Position numbers and translations under genes: made by a program. Below, one piece after another: positions 42,143-50,187 of a stretch of 64,000 nucleotides of DNA. Source of the stretch: Aquipseudomonas ullengensis (GTDB taxonomy: Bacteria; Pseudomonadota; Gammaproteobacteria; Pseudomonadales; Pseudomonadaceae). The notes under the pieces are model-generated. The model searched no databases, was not told where the DNA came from, and saw only the letters and a list, made by a program, of their open reading frames with translations. Each line of letters opens with the position of its first letter. The first letter of the stretch is position 1. The stretch is taken from NCBI RefSeq assembly GCF_014174475.1, contig NZ_JACJUD010000006.1, forward strand, positions 248,001-312,000, written 5' to 3'.

Positions 42143-43063
42143 ATGCGATTGCTGAGCAAACCCCGGTTCCTGCTGTTGGCGTTCGTGGTTCTGGCGCTTG
42201 CCCTGCTGATTACGGCCGGCCAGTACTTTCGCCTGTTCGAACGCGGCCTGTTCATGGTGCAAGAATGGCGCCACACGGCCGAGTGGCGCGACAAGTCGAT
42301 CTGGCTGCCGGACTACCGCGCCACCCGCCAGGCGATGCCGATCGAGGGGCTGGCAGATGTCTCGGCGCTGACCTTCGACCCGGATCGGCGCAGCCTGTTT
42401 ACCGTCACCAACAAGAACTCGGAGATTGTCGAGCTAAGCCTCGACGGCAAGATCCTGCGGCGGGTGCCGATGACCGGTTTCGGCGATCCGGAAGCCATCG
42501 AGTACATCAGCACCGACGTCTACGTGATCACCGACGAGCGCCAACAGCGCCTGTTCCGCGTGCACCTGAGCGATGACACCGCCTTCGTCGATGCCGCCGA
42601 CTCCGAGCAGTTGTCCCTGGGCATCGGCCTGAACGGCAACAAGGGTTTCGAGGGCCTGGCTTACGACGCGGCCAACCATCGCCTGTTCGCCGCCAAGGAG
42701 CGCGACCCGGTGCGCATCTACGAGATCCATGGTTTCCCGCAGGTAGACGCGGCGCGGCCATTCTCCGTGCATATCGTCGATGACCCGGAGCGCGATGCGC
42801 GGCTGTTCGTGCGTGACCTCTCCAGCCTGCAGTACGACGAGCGCACCAATCATCTGCTGGCACTGTCGGACGAGTCGCGCCTGGTGCTGGAGCTGAATGC
42901 CGACGGCAAGCCGATCAGCGCGCTGTCGCTGCTCGGTGGCCAGCACGGCCTGAAGAAAGGTGTGCCACAGGCCGAGGGGGTGGCGATGGATGACCAGGGC
43001 ACGCTCTATCTGGTCAGCGAGCCGAACCTGTTCTACGTGTTCGAGAAACAGGCGCTGGAATAG
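42143..43063 (+). CDS. SdiA-regulated domain-containing protein (second paralogue)
   Basis: 306 residues with an N-terminal membrane segment (FLLLAFVVLALALLITAGQYF) and a propeller-like periplasmic domain carrying the same blade motifs as the protein at 34692: LTFDPDRRSLFTVTNKNSEI, NKGFEGLAYDAANHRLFAAKE, LSSLQYDERTNHLLALSDES and AEGVAMDDQGTLYLVSEPNLFYVFEK. Function unknown. Divergent from the AraC gene, which may control it. Confidence 0.85.
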   Translation: MRLLSKPRFLLLAFVVLALALLITAGQYFRLFERGLFMVQEWRHTAEWRDKSIWLPDYRATRQAMPIEGLADVSALTFDPDRRSLFTVTNKNSEIVELSLDGKILRRVPMTGFGDPEAIEYISTDVYVITDERQQRLFRVHLSDDTAFVDAADSEQLSLGIGLNGNKGFEGLAYDAANHRLFAAKERDPVRIYEIHGFPQVDAARPFSVHIVDDPERDARLFVRDLSSLQYDERTNHLLALSDESRLVLELNADGKPISALSLLGGQHGLKKGVPQAEGVAMDDQGTLYLVSEPNLFYVFEKQALE

Positions 43064-43071
43064 TCTCGAAC

Positions 43072-43121
43072 TAGGCCGGTGCAACCCGCGTGGCGGGCTA
43101 CGCGGGTTGCACCCGCCCTAC
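43072..43121. repeat. Palindromic repeat, GTAGGGCGGGTG family (degenerate left arm)
   Basis: Left arm TAGGCCGGTGCAACCCGCG is diverged; the right arm CGCGGGTTGCACCCGCCCTA is standard. It lies between the convergent SdiA-regulated-domain and YegP-like genes. Confidence 0.75.
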
Positions 43122-43127
43122 GGCACC

Positions 43128-43460
43128 TCAGGTGTCGTCTTGCAGAGTCGCCTCAGGCGCACTCTTCTTCACCGACTCGGTGCCGGCCTGGGCACCGGCC
43201 TCGCTGGTATACAACTGGCTCTGGCCGATCACCTGGCCGTTGGTGGCCTTGAGCACGAAGTGGAACTTGCCGCTGGCGGCGGCCTTGACCTCGAACGCGC
43301 CGTCACGCTGGGAGTTCTTGCGCACCGATTCGACGCCATCCAGGGCCGAAGGCTTGGCCTTGTATTGCTCGCTGCTGAGGATGATCTCGCCGTTGCCGGC
43401 ATGCAGGTTGAAGTGGAACTGGCCATCGCTGGCGGTTTTCAGGACGAACTTGCTGGCCAT
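43128..43460 (-). CDS. YegP family protein, two DUF1508 repeats
   Basis: 110 residues made of two tandem DUF1508 units: FVLKTASDGQFHFNLHAGNG...ILSSEQYKAK (~5-50) and FEVKAAASGKFHFVLKATNG...IGQSQLYTS (~56-100), each followed by a GxESVKK-type segment. Function unknown; small, soluble, no signal. GGAG lies before the ATG. It corresponds by position to PA0329 from memory. Confidence 0.9.
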   Translation of the reverse strand: MASKFVLKTASDGQFHFNLHAGNGEIILSSEQYKAKPSALDGVESVRKNSQRDGAFEVKAAASGKFHFVLKATNGQVIGQSQLYTSEAGAQAGTESVKKSAPEATLQDDT

Positions 43461-43516
43461 GGGCTGACTCCTGTCGTGGGGGAAGTCCGCTAAGCCTAGA
43501 CGCTGCCTGCCAATCC

Positions 43517-43590
43517 GTAGCCCGGACTTCAGTCCGGGAAAACCGTCCGGCCCCGCAGGCGCCAGATCCCCGGACTGAAGTCCGGGCTAC
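43517..43590. repeat. Palindromic repeat, GTAGCCCGGACTTCAG family
   Basis: A 22-bp arm starting GTAGCCCGGACTTCAGTCC is repeated exactly inverted, ending GGACTGAAGTCCGGGCTAC, with a 30-bp centre. Each arm is itself palindromic. A single-arm remnant of similar sequence lies near 47748-47770. Confidence 0.8.
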
Positions 43591-43594
43591 TGCC

Positions 43595-44488
43595 TCAGGA
43601 CGGATTGAGTTGCGCCCGCAGCAGGTCGCGGAAGGTCTGGATCAGCGGCTCGCGCGAGCGGCCACGGCGCTGCACCAGGGAGAACGGCGCCTGGTAGCCG
43701 AAGGTGGTTGGCAACAGCACCTTGAGCCGACCCTGCTCGGCCCAGGGCTGCGCGTAATGCTCCGGCAGGTAGCCGATATAAGCGCCGGACAGCACCAGGA
43801 TCAGCTGCGCCTCCATCGATTCCACCGTCGCCGCGCTGTGCTTGAAACCATGCCGGGCCAGCTCGCTCTGGCTCCAGTAGCCGCGCCCGACCATGCGCTG
43901 CTGGGTGATCACCTCGGCGGGGATGCGGCGCTGGTCGAACAACGGATGACGATCACTGCAATACAGCCAGTGCTGCTCACGGTACAGGGCCTGGTAGACC
44001 AGGCCGTTCATGCGCGTATAGAAGGCGCCGATGGCCAGGTCCAGGCGGTTTTCCAGCACCGCCAGCTGCAGCTCGGCCGGGCTCATCACCGCCAGGTGCA
44101 GGTGCACGGCCGGGTGTTCCTGGCTGTGCGCGCCGATCACCTCCGCCAGCGGCAACGCCGGGTCGCTCACTGTGGAATCCAGCACGCCGACGTTGAGGGT
44201 GCCACGCAGCTCGCCCTTGAGCGCCGCCGAATAGCGCTCGAAGCCTTCCAGCTCGGCCAGCAGACGCAGGCACTCCTGGTGGAACAGCTCACCCTTGCTG
44301 GTCAGGCTGAAGCCGCCGCGACCGCGATGACACAGGCTCAGGCCCAGCTGGGTTTCCAGATGGCTCATGTAGGTACTGATCGCCGAGGTCGACAGGTTGA
44401 GTTCCTGCTGGGCGGCAGCAAACCCCTGGCAGCGCACCACGGTGGCAAAGATGCGCAGCAGCTTGAGATCGGGCAGGGCGAGGGTCAT
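43595..44488 (-). CDS. LysR regulator divergent from gbuA (GbuR-like)
   Basis: 297 residues. Helix-turn-helix FATVVRCQGFAAAQQELNLSTSAISTYMSHLE, then an effector domain starting GTLNVGVLDSTVSDPALPL. It is divergent from the guanidinobutyrase gene, the arrangement of gbuR-gbuA in P. aeruginosa, so it is the probable activator responding to 4-guanidinobutyrate. The start at 44488 has AGGA seven bases upstream. A 24-bp near-palindrome in the shared region is its likely site. Confidence 0.85.
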   Translation of the reverse strand: MTLALPDLKLLRIFATVVRCQGFAAAQQELNLSTSAISTYMSHLETQLGLSLCHRGRGGFSLTSKGELFHQECLRLLAELEGFERYSAALKGELRGTLNVGVLDSTVSDPALPLAEVIGAHSQEHPAVHLHLAVMSPAELQLAVLENRLDLAIGAFYTRMNGLVYQALYREQHWLYCSDRHPLFDQRRIPAEVITQQRMVGRGYWSQSELARHGFKHSAATVESMEAQLILVLSGAYIGYLPEHYAQPWAEQGRLKVLLPTTFGYQAPFSLVQRRGRSREPLIQTFRDLLRAQLNPS

Positions 44489-44518
44489 CACGAATTCCTG
44501 GCGGTCGGTAAGTCAGCC

Positions 44519-44585
44519 TGTAGGAGCCAGCTTGCTGGCGATCAGTGGCCGGCACAAAAACATCGCCAGCAAGCTGGCTCCTACA
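44519..44585. repeat. Palindromic REP-type element, TGTAGGAGCC family
   Basis: TGTAGGAGCCAGCTTGCTGG opens and GCCAGCAAGCTGGCTCCTAC closes: the most perfect copy in the window. Unusually it lies inside a divergent promoter region, between the LysR start and the probable operator. Confidence 0.9.
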
Positions 44586-44644
44586 AGAACAGCAGCACAG
44601 GCATGGGGTGCGCTGCGTTCAAGCCATCCTACCGAGCCCGGCCA

Positions 44645-44668
44645 TTAGTTTAGAAATTTCTGAACTAA
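44645..44668. promoter_or_regulatory. Candidate GbuR operator, 24-bp near-perfect palindrome
   Basis: Left half TTAGTTTAGAAA, right half TTTCTGAACTAA: 22 of 24 positions are symmetrical. It lies 118 bp before the gbuA start and 157 bp before the LysR start, and is AT-rich. It contains T-N11-A spacing as in LysR boxes. Confidence 0.55.
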
Positions 44669-44785
44669 TTATTTCGCCTGGACGATTCTTCCCGCTGCGA
44701 TTCGTCGCAAGAATCCGAGCCAAGCCTGAGCCCGGGGCTCGCTCCCCGTGTGCCCCATTACAACCACAACACCGTGAGGCCACCC

Positions 44786-45745
44786 GTGGACAAGATCCTC
44801 CACCAGCCCCTGGGCGGCAATGAAATGCCCCGTTTCGGCGGCATCGCCACCATGATGCGCCTGCCGCATATCCAATCCGACGAACAACTCAACCAGCTGG
44901 ACGCCGCGTTCGTTGGCGTGCCGCTGGACATCGGCACCTCGCTGCGCTCCGGCACCCGCTTCGGCCCGCGCGAGATCCGCGCCGAGTCGGTGATGATCCG
45001 CCCGTACAACATGGCCACCGGCGCCGCGCCGTTCGATTCGCTGAACGTGGCCGATATCGGCGACGTGGCGATCAACACCTTCAACCTGCTGGACGCCGTG
45101 CGCATCATCGAGGAGTCCTACGACAAGATCCTCGACCACGGCATCCTGCCGCTGACCCTGGGCGGCGACCACACCATCACCCTGCCGATCCTGCGGGCGA
45201 TCAAGAAGAAGCACGGCAAGGTCGGCCTGGTGCATATCGATGCGCATGCCGACGTCAACGACCACATGTTCGGCGAGAAGATTGCCCACGGCACGACCTT
45301 CCGCCGCGCTGTCGAGGAAGGCCTGCTCGATTGCGACCGCGTGGTGCAGATCGGCCTGCGCGCCCAGGGCTACACCGCCGAGGACTTCAACTGGAGCCGC
45401 AAGCAGGGCTTTCGTGTGGTCCAGGCCGAAGAGTGCTGGCACAAATCCCTCGCCCCGCTGATGGCCGAAGTCCGCGAGAAAGTCGGCGGCGGCCCGGTGT
45501 ACCTGAGCTTCGACATCGACGGCATCGACCCGGCCTGGGCGCCCGGCACCGGCACCCCGGAAATCGGCGGGCTGACCACCATCCAGGCCATCGAGATCGT
45601 CCGTGGCTGCCAGGGCCTGGACATCATCGGCTGCGATTTGGTCGAGGTCTCGCCGCCCTACGACACCACGGGCAACACCTCGCTGCTGGGCGCCAACCTG
45701 CTCTACGAAATGCTCTGCATCCTGCCGGGGGTGCAGCGCAAATGA
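44786..45745 (+). CDS. gbuA: Guanidinobutyrase (agmatinase/ureohydrolase family)
   Basis: Mn-dependent hydrolysis of 4-guanidinobutyrate to GABA and urea. 319 residues, the length of P. aeruginosa GbuA. The opening LHQPLGGNEMPRFGGIATMM, metal motifs GGDHTITLP and HIDAHADVNDHM, and SFDIDGIDPAWAPGTGTPE are characteristic. GTG start at 44786 with GAGG before it. Downstream genes follow as a probable operon. Specificity for guanidinobutyrate over agmatine or guanidinopropionate is from resemblance and neighbourhood. Confidence 0.9.
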   Translation: MDKILHQPLGGNEMPRFGGIATMMRLPHIQSDEQLNQLDAAFVGVPLDIGTSLRSGTRFGPREIRAESVMIRPYNMATGAAPFDSLNVADIGDVAINTFNLLDAVRIIEESYDKILDHGILPLTLGGDHTITLPILRAIKKKHGKVGLVHIDAHADVNDHMFGEKIAHGTTFRRAVEEGLLDCDRVVQIGLRAQGYTAEDFNWSRKQGFRVVQAEECWHKSLAPLMAEVREKVGGGPVYLSFDIDGIDPAWAPGTGTPEIGGLTTIQAIEIVRGCQGLDIIGCDLVEVSPPYDTTGNTSLLGANLLYEMLCILPGVQRK

Positions 45746-46134
45746 CTGCCACCGAACAGGTACTGGCGGCCGCCCGCGAACTGGTGCGGGCCTTCGCCAA
45801 CAATGACACCGAGGCCTACTTCGCCGCCTTCAGCGAAGATGCCAGTTTCATCTTCCACACCTGCCCGCAGCCGCTGCTGTCACGCGCCGCCTACCAGGCG
45901 CTGTGGCAGGAGTGGCAGGCCGACGGCTTCGAGGTGCTGAGCTGCACCTCGAACAACCCGTGGGTCAGCCTGCAGGGCGATACCGCCCTTTTCATCCACG
46001 ACGTCACCACCCACCTGCAGGTGGGCGGCGAGCGGATCGAAAGCCTGGAGCGCGAGACCATCGTGTTCCGAAAACAACAAGAACAGGGCCGTTGGCTGGC
46101 CTGCCATGAGCATTTGTCGGCGATGCCGGAGTAG
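45742..46134 (+). CDS. NTF2-like/SnoaL-like small protein in the gbu operon
   Basis: 130 residues of the cystatin-like NTF2 fold (VRAFANNDTEAYFAAFSEDASFIFHT; ERIESLERETIVFRKQQEQGRWLACHEHLS). The ATG overlaps the gbuA stop as ATGA, so translation is coupled. The corresponding gene also follows gbuA in PAO1 (PA1420, memory). Role unknown; a substrate-handling or accessory function is inference. Confidence 0.85.
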   Translation: MTATEQVLAAARELVRAFANNDTEAYFAAFSEDASFIFHTCPQPLLSRAAYQALWQEWQADGFEVLSCTSNNPWVSLQGDTALFIHDVTTHLQVGGERIESLERETIVFRKQQEQGRWLACHEHLSAMPE

Positions 46135-46175
46135 CTAGCTGCCGCCACACTGATAGTGCCCCCGGGAGAGAATGC

Positions 46176-47690
46176 ATGAACAACAATAAGCAACACGCCA
46201 TCACACAGATAGAAGCCTTCGGGGTCGAACAGATCCCCGCTGGCGAACGCAGCGCCAAACCGCTCGACCTGTTCCGCCTGATCTTCGGCGGCGCCAACAC
46301 CTTTTCCACCGCCGTACTGGGCAGCTTCCCGGTGATCTTCGGCCTGTCGTTCGAGGCCGGCGCCTGGGCGATCCTGCTCGGCGTGCTGGTCGGCTCGATC
46401 ATCCTCGCGCCCATGGGCCTGTTCGGTGCACTCAACGGCACCAACAACGCGGTGTCTTCCGGCGCTCACTTCGGTGTGCACGGGCGGGTGGTCGGCTCGT
46501 TCCTCTCGCTACTCACCGCCATCGCGTTCTTCTCGCTGTCGGTGTGGAGTTCGGGCGACGCCCTGGTCGGCGGCGCCAAGCGCCTGGTCGGCCTGCCGGA
46601 AACCGATCTCAGCCTGGGCCTGGCCTACGGCCTGTTCGCCGTGCTGGTACTGGTGGTGTGTATCTACGGCTTCCGCTTCATGCTGTGGGTCAACAAGATC
46701 GCCGTGTGGGCCGCCAGCCTGCTGTTCCTGCTGGGCGCCGCGGCCTTCTTCGGGCCGTTCGACGCCGCCTTCGCCGGCAGCGTGCAGCTGGGTCAGCCAG
46801 GCTTCTGGGCCTCCTTCATCGGCGCCGCCCTGCTGGCGATGAGCAACCCGGTGTCGTTCGGCGCCTTCCTCGGTGACTGGTCGCGCTACATCCCGCGCGA
46901 GACCTCGCAGAAGCGCATCATGCTGGCGGTGATCGGCGCCCAGTTGGGCACCCTGATTCCGTTCTTCTTCGGCCTGATCACCGCCACCATCGTCGCCCTG
47001 AAGGCACCGGACTACATCGCCAGCTACAACTACGTCGGCGGCCTGCTGGCCGTATCGCCGACCTGGTTCTTCCTGCCGGTGTGCCTGATCGCGGTGATCG
47101 GCGGCATGTCCACCGGCACCACCGCGCTGTATGGCACCGGTCTGGACCTGTCCAGCGTGCTGCCGCGCCTGCTCAGCCGGGTGCAGGCCACCCTGCTGAT
47201 CGGCGTGCTGTCGATCGCCTTCATCTTCATCGGCCGCTTCGCCTTCAACCTGGTGCAGAGCGTGTCGACCTTCGCCGTGCTGATCATCACCTGCACCAGC
47301 CCGTGGATGGTGATCATGATCCTCGGCCTGCTGGTGCGCCGCGGCTTCTACCACGCCGATGACCTGCAGGTGTTCACTCGCGGCCAGCGCGGTGGCGCCT
47401 ACTGGTTCCACAACGGCTGGAACTGGCGCGGCATGGGCGCCTGGATTCCCAGCGCGGTGGTCGGCCTGTGCTTCGTCAACCTGCCGGGGCAGTTCGTCGG
47501 CCCGCTCGGCGAGCTGGCGGGCGGCATCGACATCAGCCTGCCGGTCACTCTCGGCCTGGCGGCGGCGCTGTACCTGTTGCTGCTGAGCCTGTTCCCCGAG
47601 CCCGCCGAGGTCTATGGCCCCAAGGGTCCACGCTGGATCAAGGCGGGCAAAGCCGGCACGCAGCCGATCGCAGGCGCTGAAACGGCCTGA
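46176..47690 (+). CDS. NCS1-family permease of the gbu operon
   Basis: 504 residues with about twelve membrane segments, in the purine/cytosine permease (CodB-like) branch: LIFGGANTFSTAVLGSFPVIFGLSF, MSNPVSFGAFLGDWSRYIP and STGTTALYGTGLDLSSVLP. Following gbuA and the NTF2-like gene by 41 bp, with GGGAGAG before the ATG, it probably imports guanidinobutyrate or another guanidino compound. Closed by a strong terminator. Confidence 0.88.
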   Translation: MNNNKQHAITQIEAFGVEQIPAGERSAKPLDLFRLIFGGANTFSTAVLGSFPVIFGLSFEAGAWAILLGVLVGSIILAPMGLFGALNGTNNAVSSGAHFGVHGRVVGSFLSLLTAIAFFSLSVWSSGDALVGGAKRLVGLPETDLSLGLAYGLFAVLVLVVCIYGFRFMLWVNKIAVWAASLLFLLGAAAFFGPFDAAFAGSVQLGQPGFWASFIGAALLAMSNPVSFGAFLGDWSRYIPRETSQKRIMLAVIGAQLGTLIPFFFGLITATIVALKAPDYIASYNYVGGLLAVSPTWFFLPVCLIAVIGGMSTGTTALYGTGLDLSSVLPRLLSRVQATLLIGVLSIAFIFIGRFAFNLVQSVSTFAVLIITCTSPWMVIMILGLLVRRGFYHADDLQVFTRGQRGGAYWFHNGWNWRGMGAWIPSAVVGLCFVNLPGQFVGPLGELAGGIDISLPVTLGLAAALYLLLLSLFPEPAEVYGPKGPRWIKAGKAGTQPIAGAETA

Positions 47691-47702
47691 TCGTCGACCG
47701 CT

Positions 47703-47743
47703 AGAAACAGAAAACCCGGCGCATGGCCGGGTTTTCTGTTTCT
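47703..47743. terminator. Bidirectional terminator between the NCS1 permease gene and rpiA
   Basis: AGAAACAGAAAACCCGG (47703-47719) pairs perfectly with CCGGGTTTTCTGTTTCT (47727-47743) over 17 bp with a 7-base loop. It serves both convergent genes. Confidence 0.9.
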
Positions 47744-47779
47744 ACGCTGCCCGAACGTCAGTCCGGGCGACGCGCGGGC

Positions 47780-48451
47780 TCAGACCTTGAGCGTCTTTAC
47801 ACCGTCAGGAGTGCCGAGCAGCAGCAGGTCGGCCGGGCGCGCGGCGAACAGGCCGTTGGTGACCACGCCAACGATGGCGTTGATATCGCGCTCCAGGCCC
47901 ACCGGGTCAGTGATGCTCATGTTGAACACGTCGAGGATGATGTTGCCGTTGTCGGTCAGCACGCCCTCGCGGTACACCGGGTCGCCGCCCAGCTTGACTA
48001 GCTGGCGGGCCACATGGCTGCGGGCCATGGGGATCACTTCCACCGGCAGCGGGAAATTGCCCAGTACCGGCACCAGCTTGCTGGCGTCGGCGATGCAAAT
48101 GAAGGTCTTGGCCACCGCCGCGACGATCTTCTCGCGGGTCAGCGCAGCACCGCCGCCCTTGATCAGGTTGAGGTGCTCGTCGCTCTCGTCGGCGCCGTCG
48201 ATGTAGAACTCCAGCTCGCTGACGCTGTTCAGGTCATACACCGGGATGCCGTGGCCCTTGAGCCGCGCCGCCGTGGCTTCGGAGCTGGCCACGGCGCCGT
48301 CGAAAGCCATCTTGTGCTGGGCCAAGGCGTCGATGAAGCAATTGGCGGTGGAACCGGTGCCAACGCCGATCACGCTCTTGCTGTCGAGGAACGGGAGGAT
48401 GTGGTCGACGGCGGCCTGGGCCACTGCCTGCTTGAGCTGATCCTGGGTCAT
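47780..48451 (-). CDS. rpiA: Ribose-5-phosphate isomerase A
   Basis: Interconverts ribose-5-phosphate and ribulose-5-phosphate. 223 residues. Phosphate-binding GVGTGSTANCFID near residue 30, DGADESDEHLNLIKGGGAALTREKI with catalytic Asp/Glu, and KLVPVLGNFPLPVEV are all present. Divergent from ilvA, as in PAO1 (PA0330/PA0331 from memory). Confidence 0.96.
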   Translation of the reverse strand: MTQDQLKQAVAQAAVDHILPFLDSKSVIGVGTGSTANCFIDALAQHKMAFDGAVASSEATAARLKGHGIPVYDLNSVSELEFYIDGADESDEHLNLIKGGGAALTREKIVAAVAKTFICIADASKLVPVLGNFPLPVEVIPMARSHVARQLVKLGGDPVYREGVLTDNGNIILDVFNMSITDPVGLERDINAIVGVVTNGLFAARPADLLLLGTPDGVKTLKV

Positions 48452-48489
48452 CGCGGGGTTCTGCGCCTGGGGAGTACGGGAAGGGGCGA

Positions 48490-48495
48490 ATTATA
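48490..48495 (-). promoter_or_regulatory. Candidate -10 box of rpiA
   Basis: TATAAT on the minus strand, 38 bp upstream of the rpiA ATG. No matching -35 hexamer is obvious. Confidence 0.4.
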
Positions 48496-48636
48496 GCCTC
48501 GTAGCCGGCGCAATCGGCTGCGCTTTATCGCCACGCCCTACTGTAATGGGGTTTTCAGAGCAGACTGTCGGTGGCCGCGGGTTGGAGCGCTGGGGTAGAC
48601 TCCGAAATCCGTGAAAAGCCCGCCAGTGAAGCCGTG

Positions 48637-50151
48637 ATGCTCGAACAGTACGTAAAGAAGACCCTCACCTCGCGCGTCTACGACGTCGCCGTGGAAACCC
48701 CGCTGCAACCCGCCCGCCAGCTCACCGAGCGGCTGGGCAACCAGATTCTGCTCAAGCGCGAAGATCTGCAGCCGGTCTACTCGTTCAAGATTCGCGGCGC
48801 CTACAACAAGCTGGCGCAACTCAGCCCGGAAGAACTGGCGCGTGGCGTGGTCACCGCCTCGGCCGGCAACCATGCCCAGGGCCTGGCCCTGGCCGCCAAG
48901 CACATGGGCGTGAAAGCCACCATCGTCATGCCGCGCACCACCCCCGAGCTGAAAGTGCAGGGCGTCCGCTCGCGCGGCGGCAAGGTGGTGCTGCACGGTG
49001 ACGCCTTCCCCGAGGCGCTGGCCTATTCGCTGAAGCTGGTGGAGGAAAAGGGCTACGTCTATATCCACCCCTATGACGACCCGCACGTGATCGCCGGCCA
49101 AGGCACCGTGGCCATGGAGATCCTGCGTCAGCAGCCGGGCCAGCTGGACGCCATCTTCGTCCCGGTCGGTGGCGGCGGGCTGATCGCCGGCATCGCTGCC
49201 TACGTCAAATACCTGCGCCCGGAGATCAAGATCATCGGTGTCGAGCCGGATGACTCCAACTGCCTGCAGGCCGCCATGGCCGCCGGCGAGCGCGTGGTGC
49301 TGCCAACCGTAGGACTGTTCGCCGATGGCGTGGCAGTGGCGCAGATCGGCCAGCACACCTTCGATATCTGCAAGACCTATGTCGATGAAGTGATCACCGT
49401 CAGCACCGACGAGATCTGCGCGGCGATCAAGGACATCTACGACGACACCCGCTCGATCACCGAGCCGGCCGGCGCCCTGAGCGTGGCCGGGATCAAGAAA
49501 TACGTGGCGCGCGAAGGCGTCAGCGGCCAAGTGCTGGTCGGCATCGACTCCGGCGCCAACGTCAACTTCGACCGCCTGCGTCATGTCGCCGAGCGCGCCG
49601 AACTGGGCGAGAAGCGCGAGGCGATCATCGCCGTGACCATCCCGGAGAAGCCGGGCAGCTTCAAGGCCTTCTGCGAGGCCATCGGCAAGCGGCAGATCAC
49701 CGAATTCAACTACCGCTACCACACCGACAAGGAAGCACACATCTTCGTCGGCGTGCAGACGCACCCGGAAAACGACCCGCGCGAAGTCCTGGTCAGCAGC
49801 CTGCGCGAGCAGGGCTTCCCGGTGCTCGACCTGACCGACAACGAGCTGGCCAAGCTGCACATCCGCCACACCGTCGGCGGCCACGCGGCAGCGGTGTCCA
49901 ATGAAGTGGTGCTGCGCTTCGAATTCCCGGAGCGCCCGGGTGCGCTGTTCAACTTCCTCGCCAAGCTCGGCGGGCACTGGAACATCACCATGTTCCACTA
50001 CCGCAACCACGGCGCTGCCGACGGCCGCGTGCTGGCGGCACTGCAAGTGCCGGAAGATGAACGCCACCTGATTCCGGCAGCCCTGGACGCCATCGGCTAT
50101 CCGTACTGGGATGAAACCGAGAACCCGGCCTACCAGCTGTTCCTCGGTTAA
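48637..50151 (+). CDS. ilvA: Threonine ammonia-lyase, biosynthetic
   Basis: PLP enzyme converting threonine to 2-ketobutyrate, the committed step to isoleucine. 504 residues. PLP Lys in SFKIRGAYNKLAQL near residue 50, phosphate-cradle VPVGGGGLIAG near 190, then two ACT-like regulatory segments (EAIIAVTIPEKPGSFKAFC and VLRFEFPERPGALFNFL), as in the isoleucine-inhibited form. Start ATG 48637. Confidence 0.96.
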   Translation: MLEQYVKKTLTSRVYDVAVETPLQPARQLTERLGNQILLKREDLQPVYSFKIRGAYNKLAQLSPEELARGVVTASAGNHAQGLALAAKHMGVKATIVMPRTTPELKVQGVRSRGGKVVLHGDAFPEALAYSLKLVEEKGYVYIHPYDDPHVIAGQGTVAMEILRQQPGQLDAIFVPVGGGGLIAGIAAYVKYLRPEIKIIGVEPDDSNCLQAAMAAGERVVLPTVGLFADGVAVAQIGQHTFDICKTYVDEVITVSTDEICAAIKDIYDDTRSITEPAGALSVAGIKKYVAREGVSGQVLVGIDSGANVNFDRLRHVAERAELGEKREAIIAVTIPEKPGSFKAFCEAIGKRQITEFNYRYHTDKEAHIFVGVQTHPENDPREVLVSSLREQGFPVLDLTDNELAKLHIRHTVGGHAAAVSNEVVLRFEFPERPGALFNFLAKLGGHWNITMFHYRNHGAADGRVLAALQVPEDERHLIPAALDAIGYPYWDETENPAYQLFLG

Positions 50152-50187
50152 CAATCCGCTTCAAGCGACTCGCACAAGGACTCCGTG

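Noticed and set aside
5953..44585. Repeated palindromes as CRISPR or phage attachment sites
   Set aside because: Copies are scattered kilobases apart, each a self-contained palindrome, with no spacer array, cas gene, integrase or tRNA nearby.
48538..50154. 538-codon minus-strand frame opposite ilvA
   Set aside because: Antisense shadow of ilvA; low-complexity His/Asp/Gly/Val composition.
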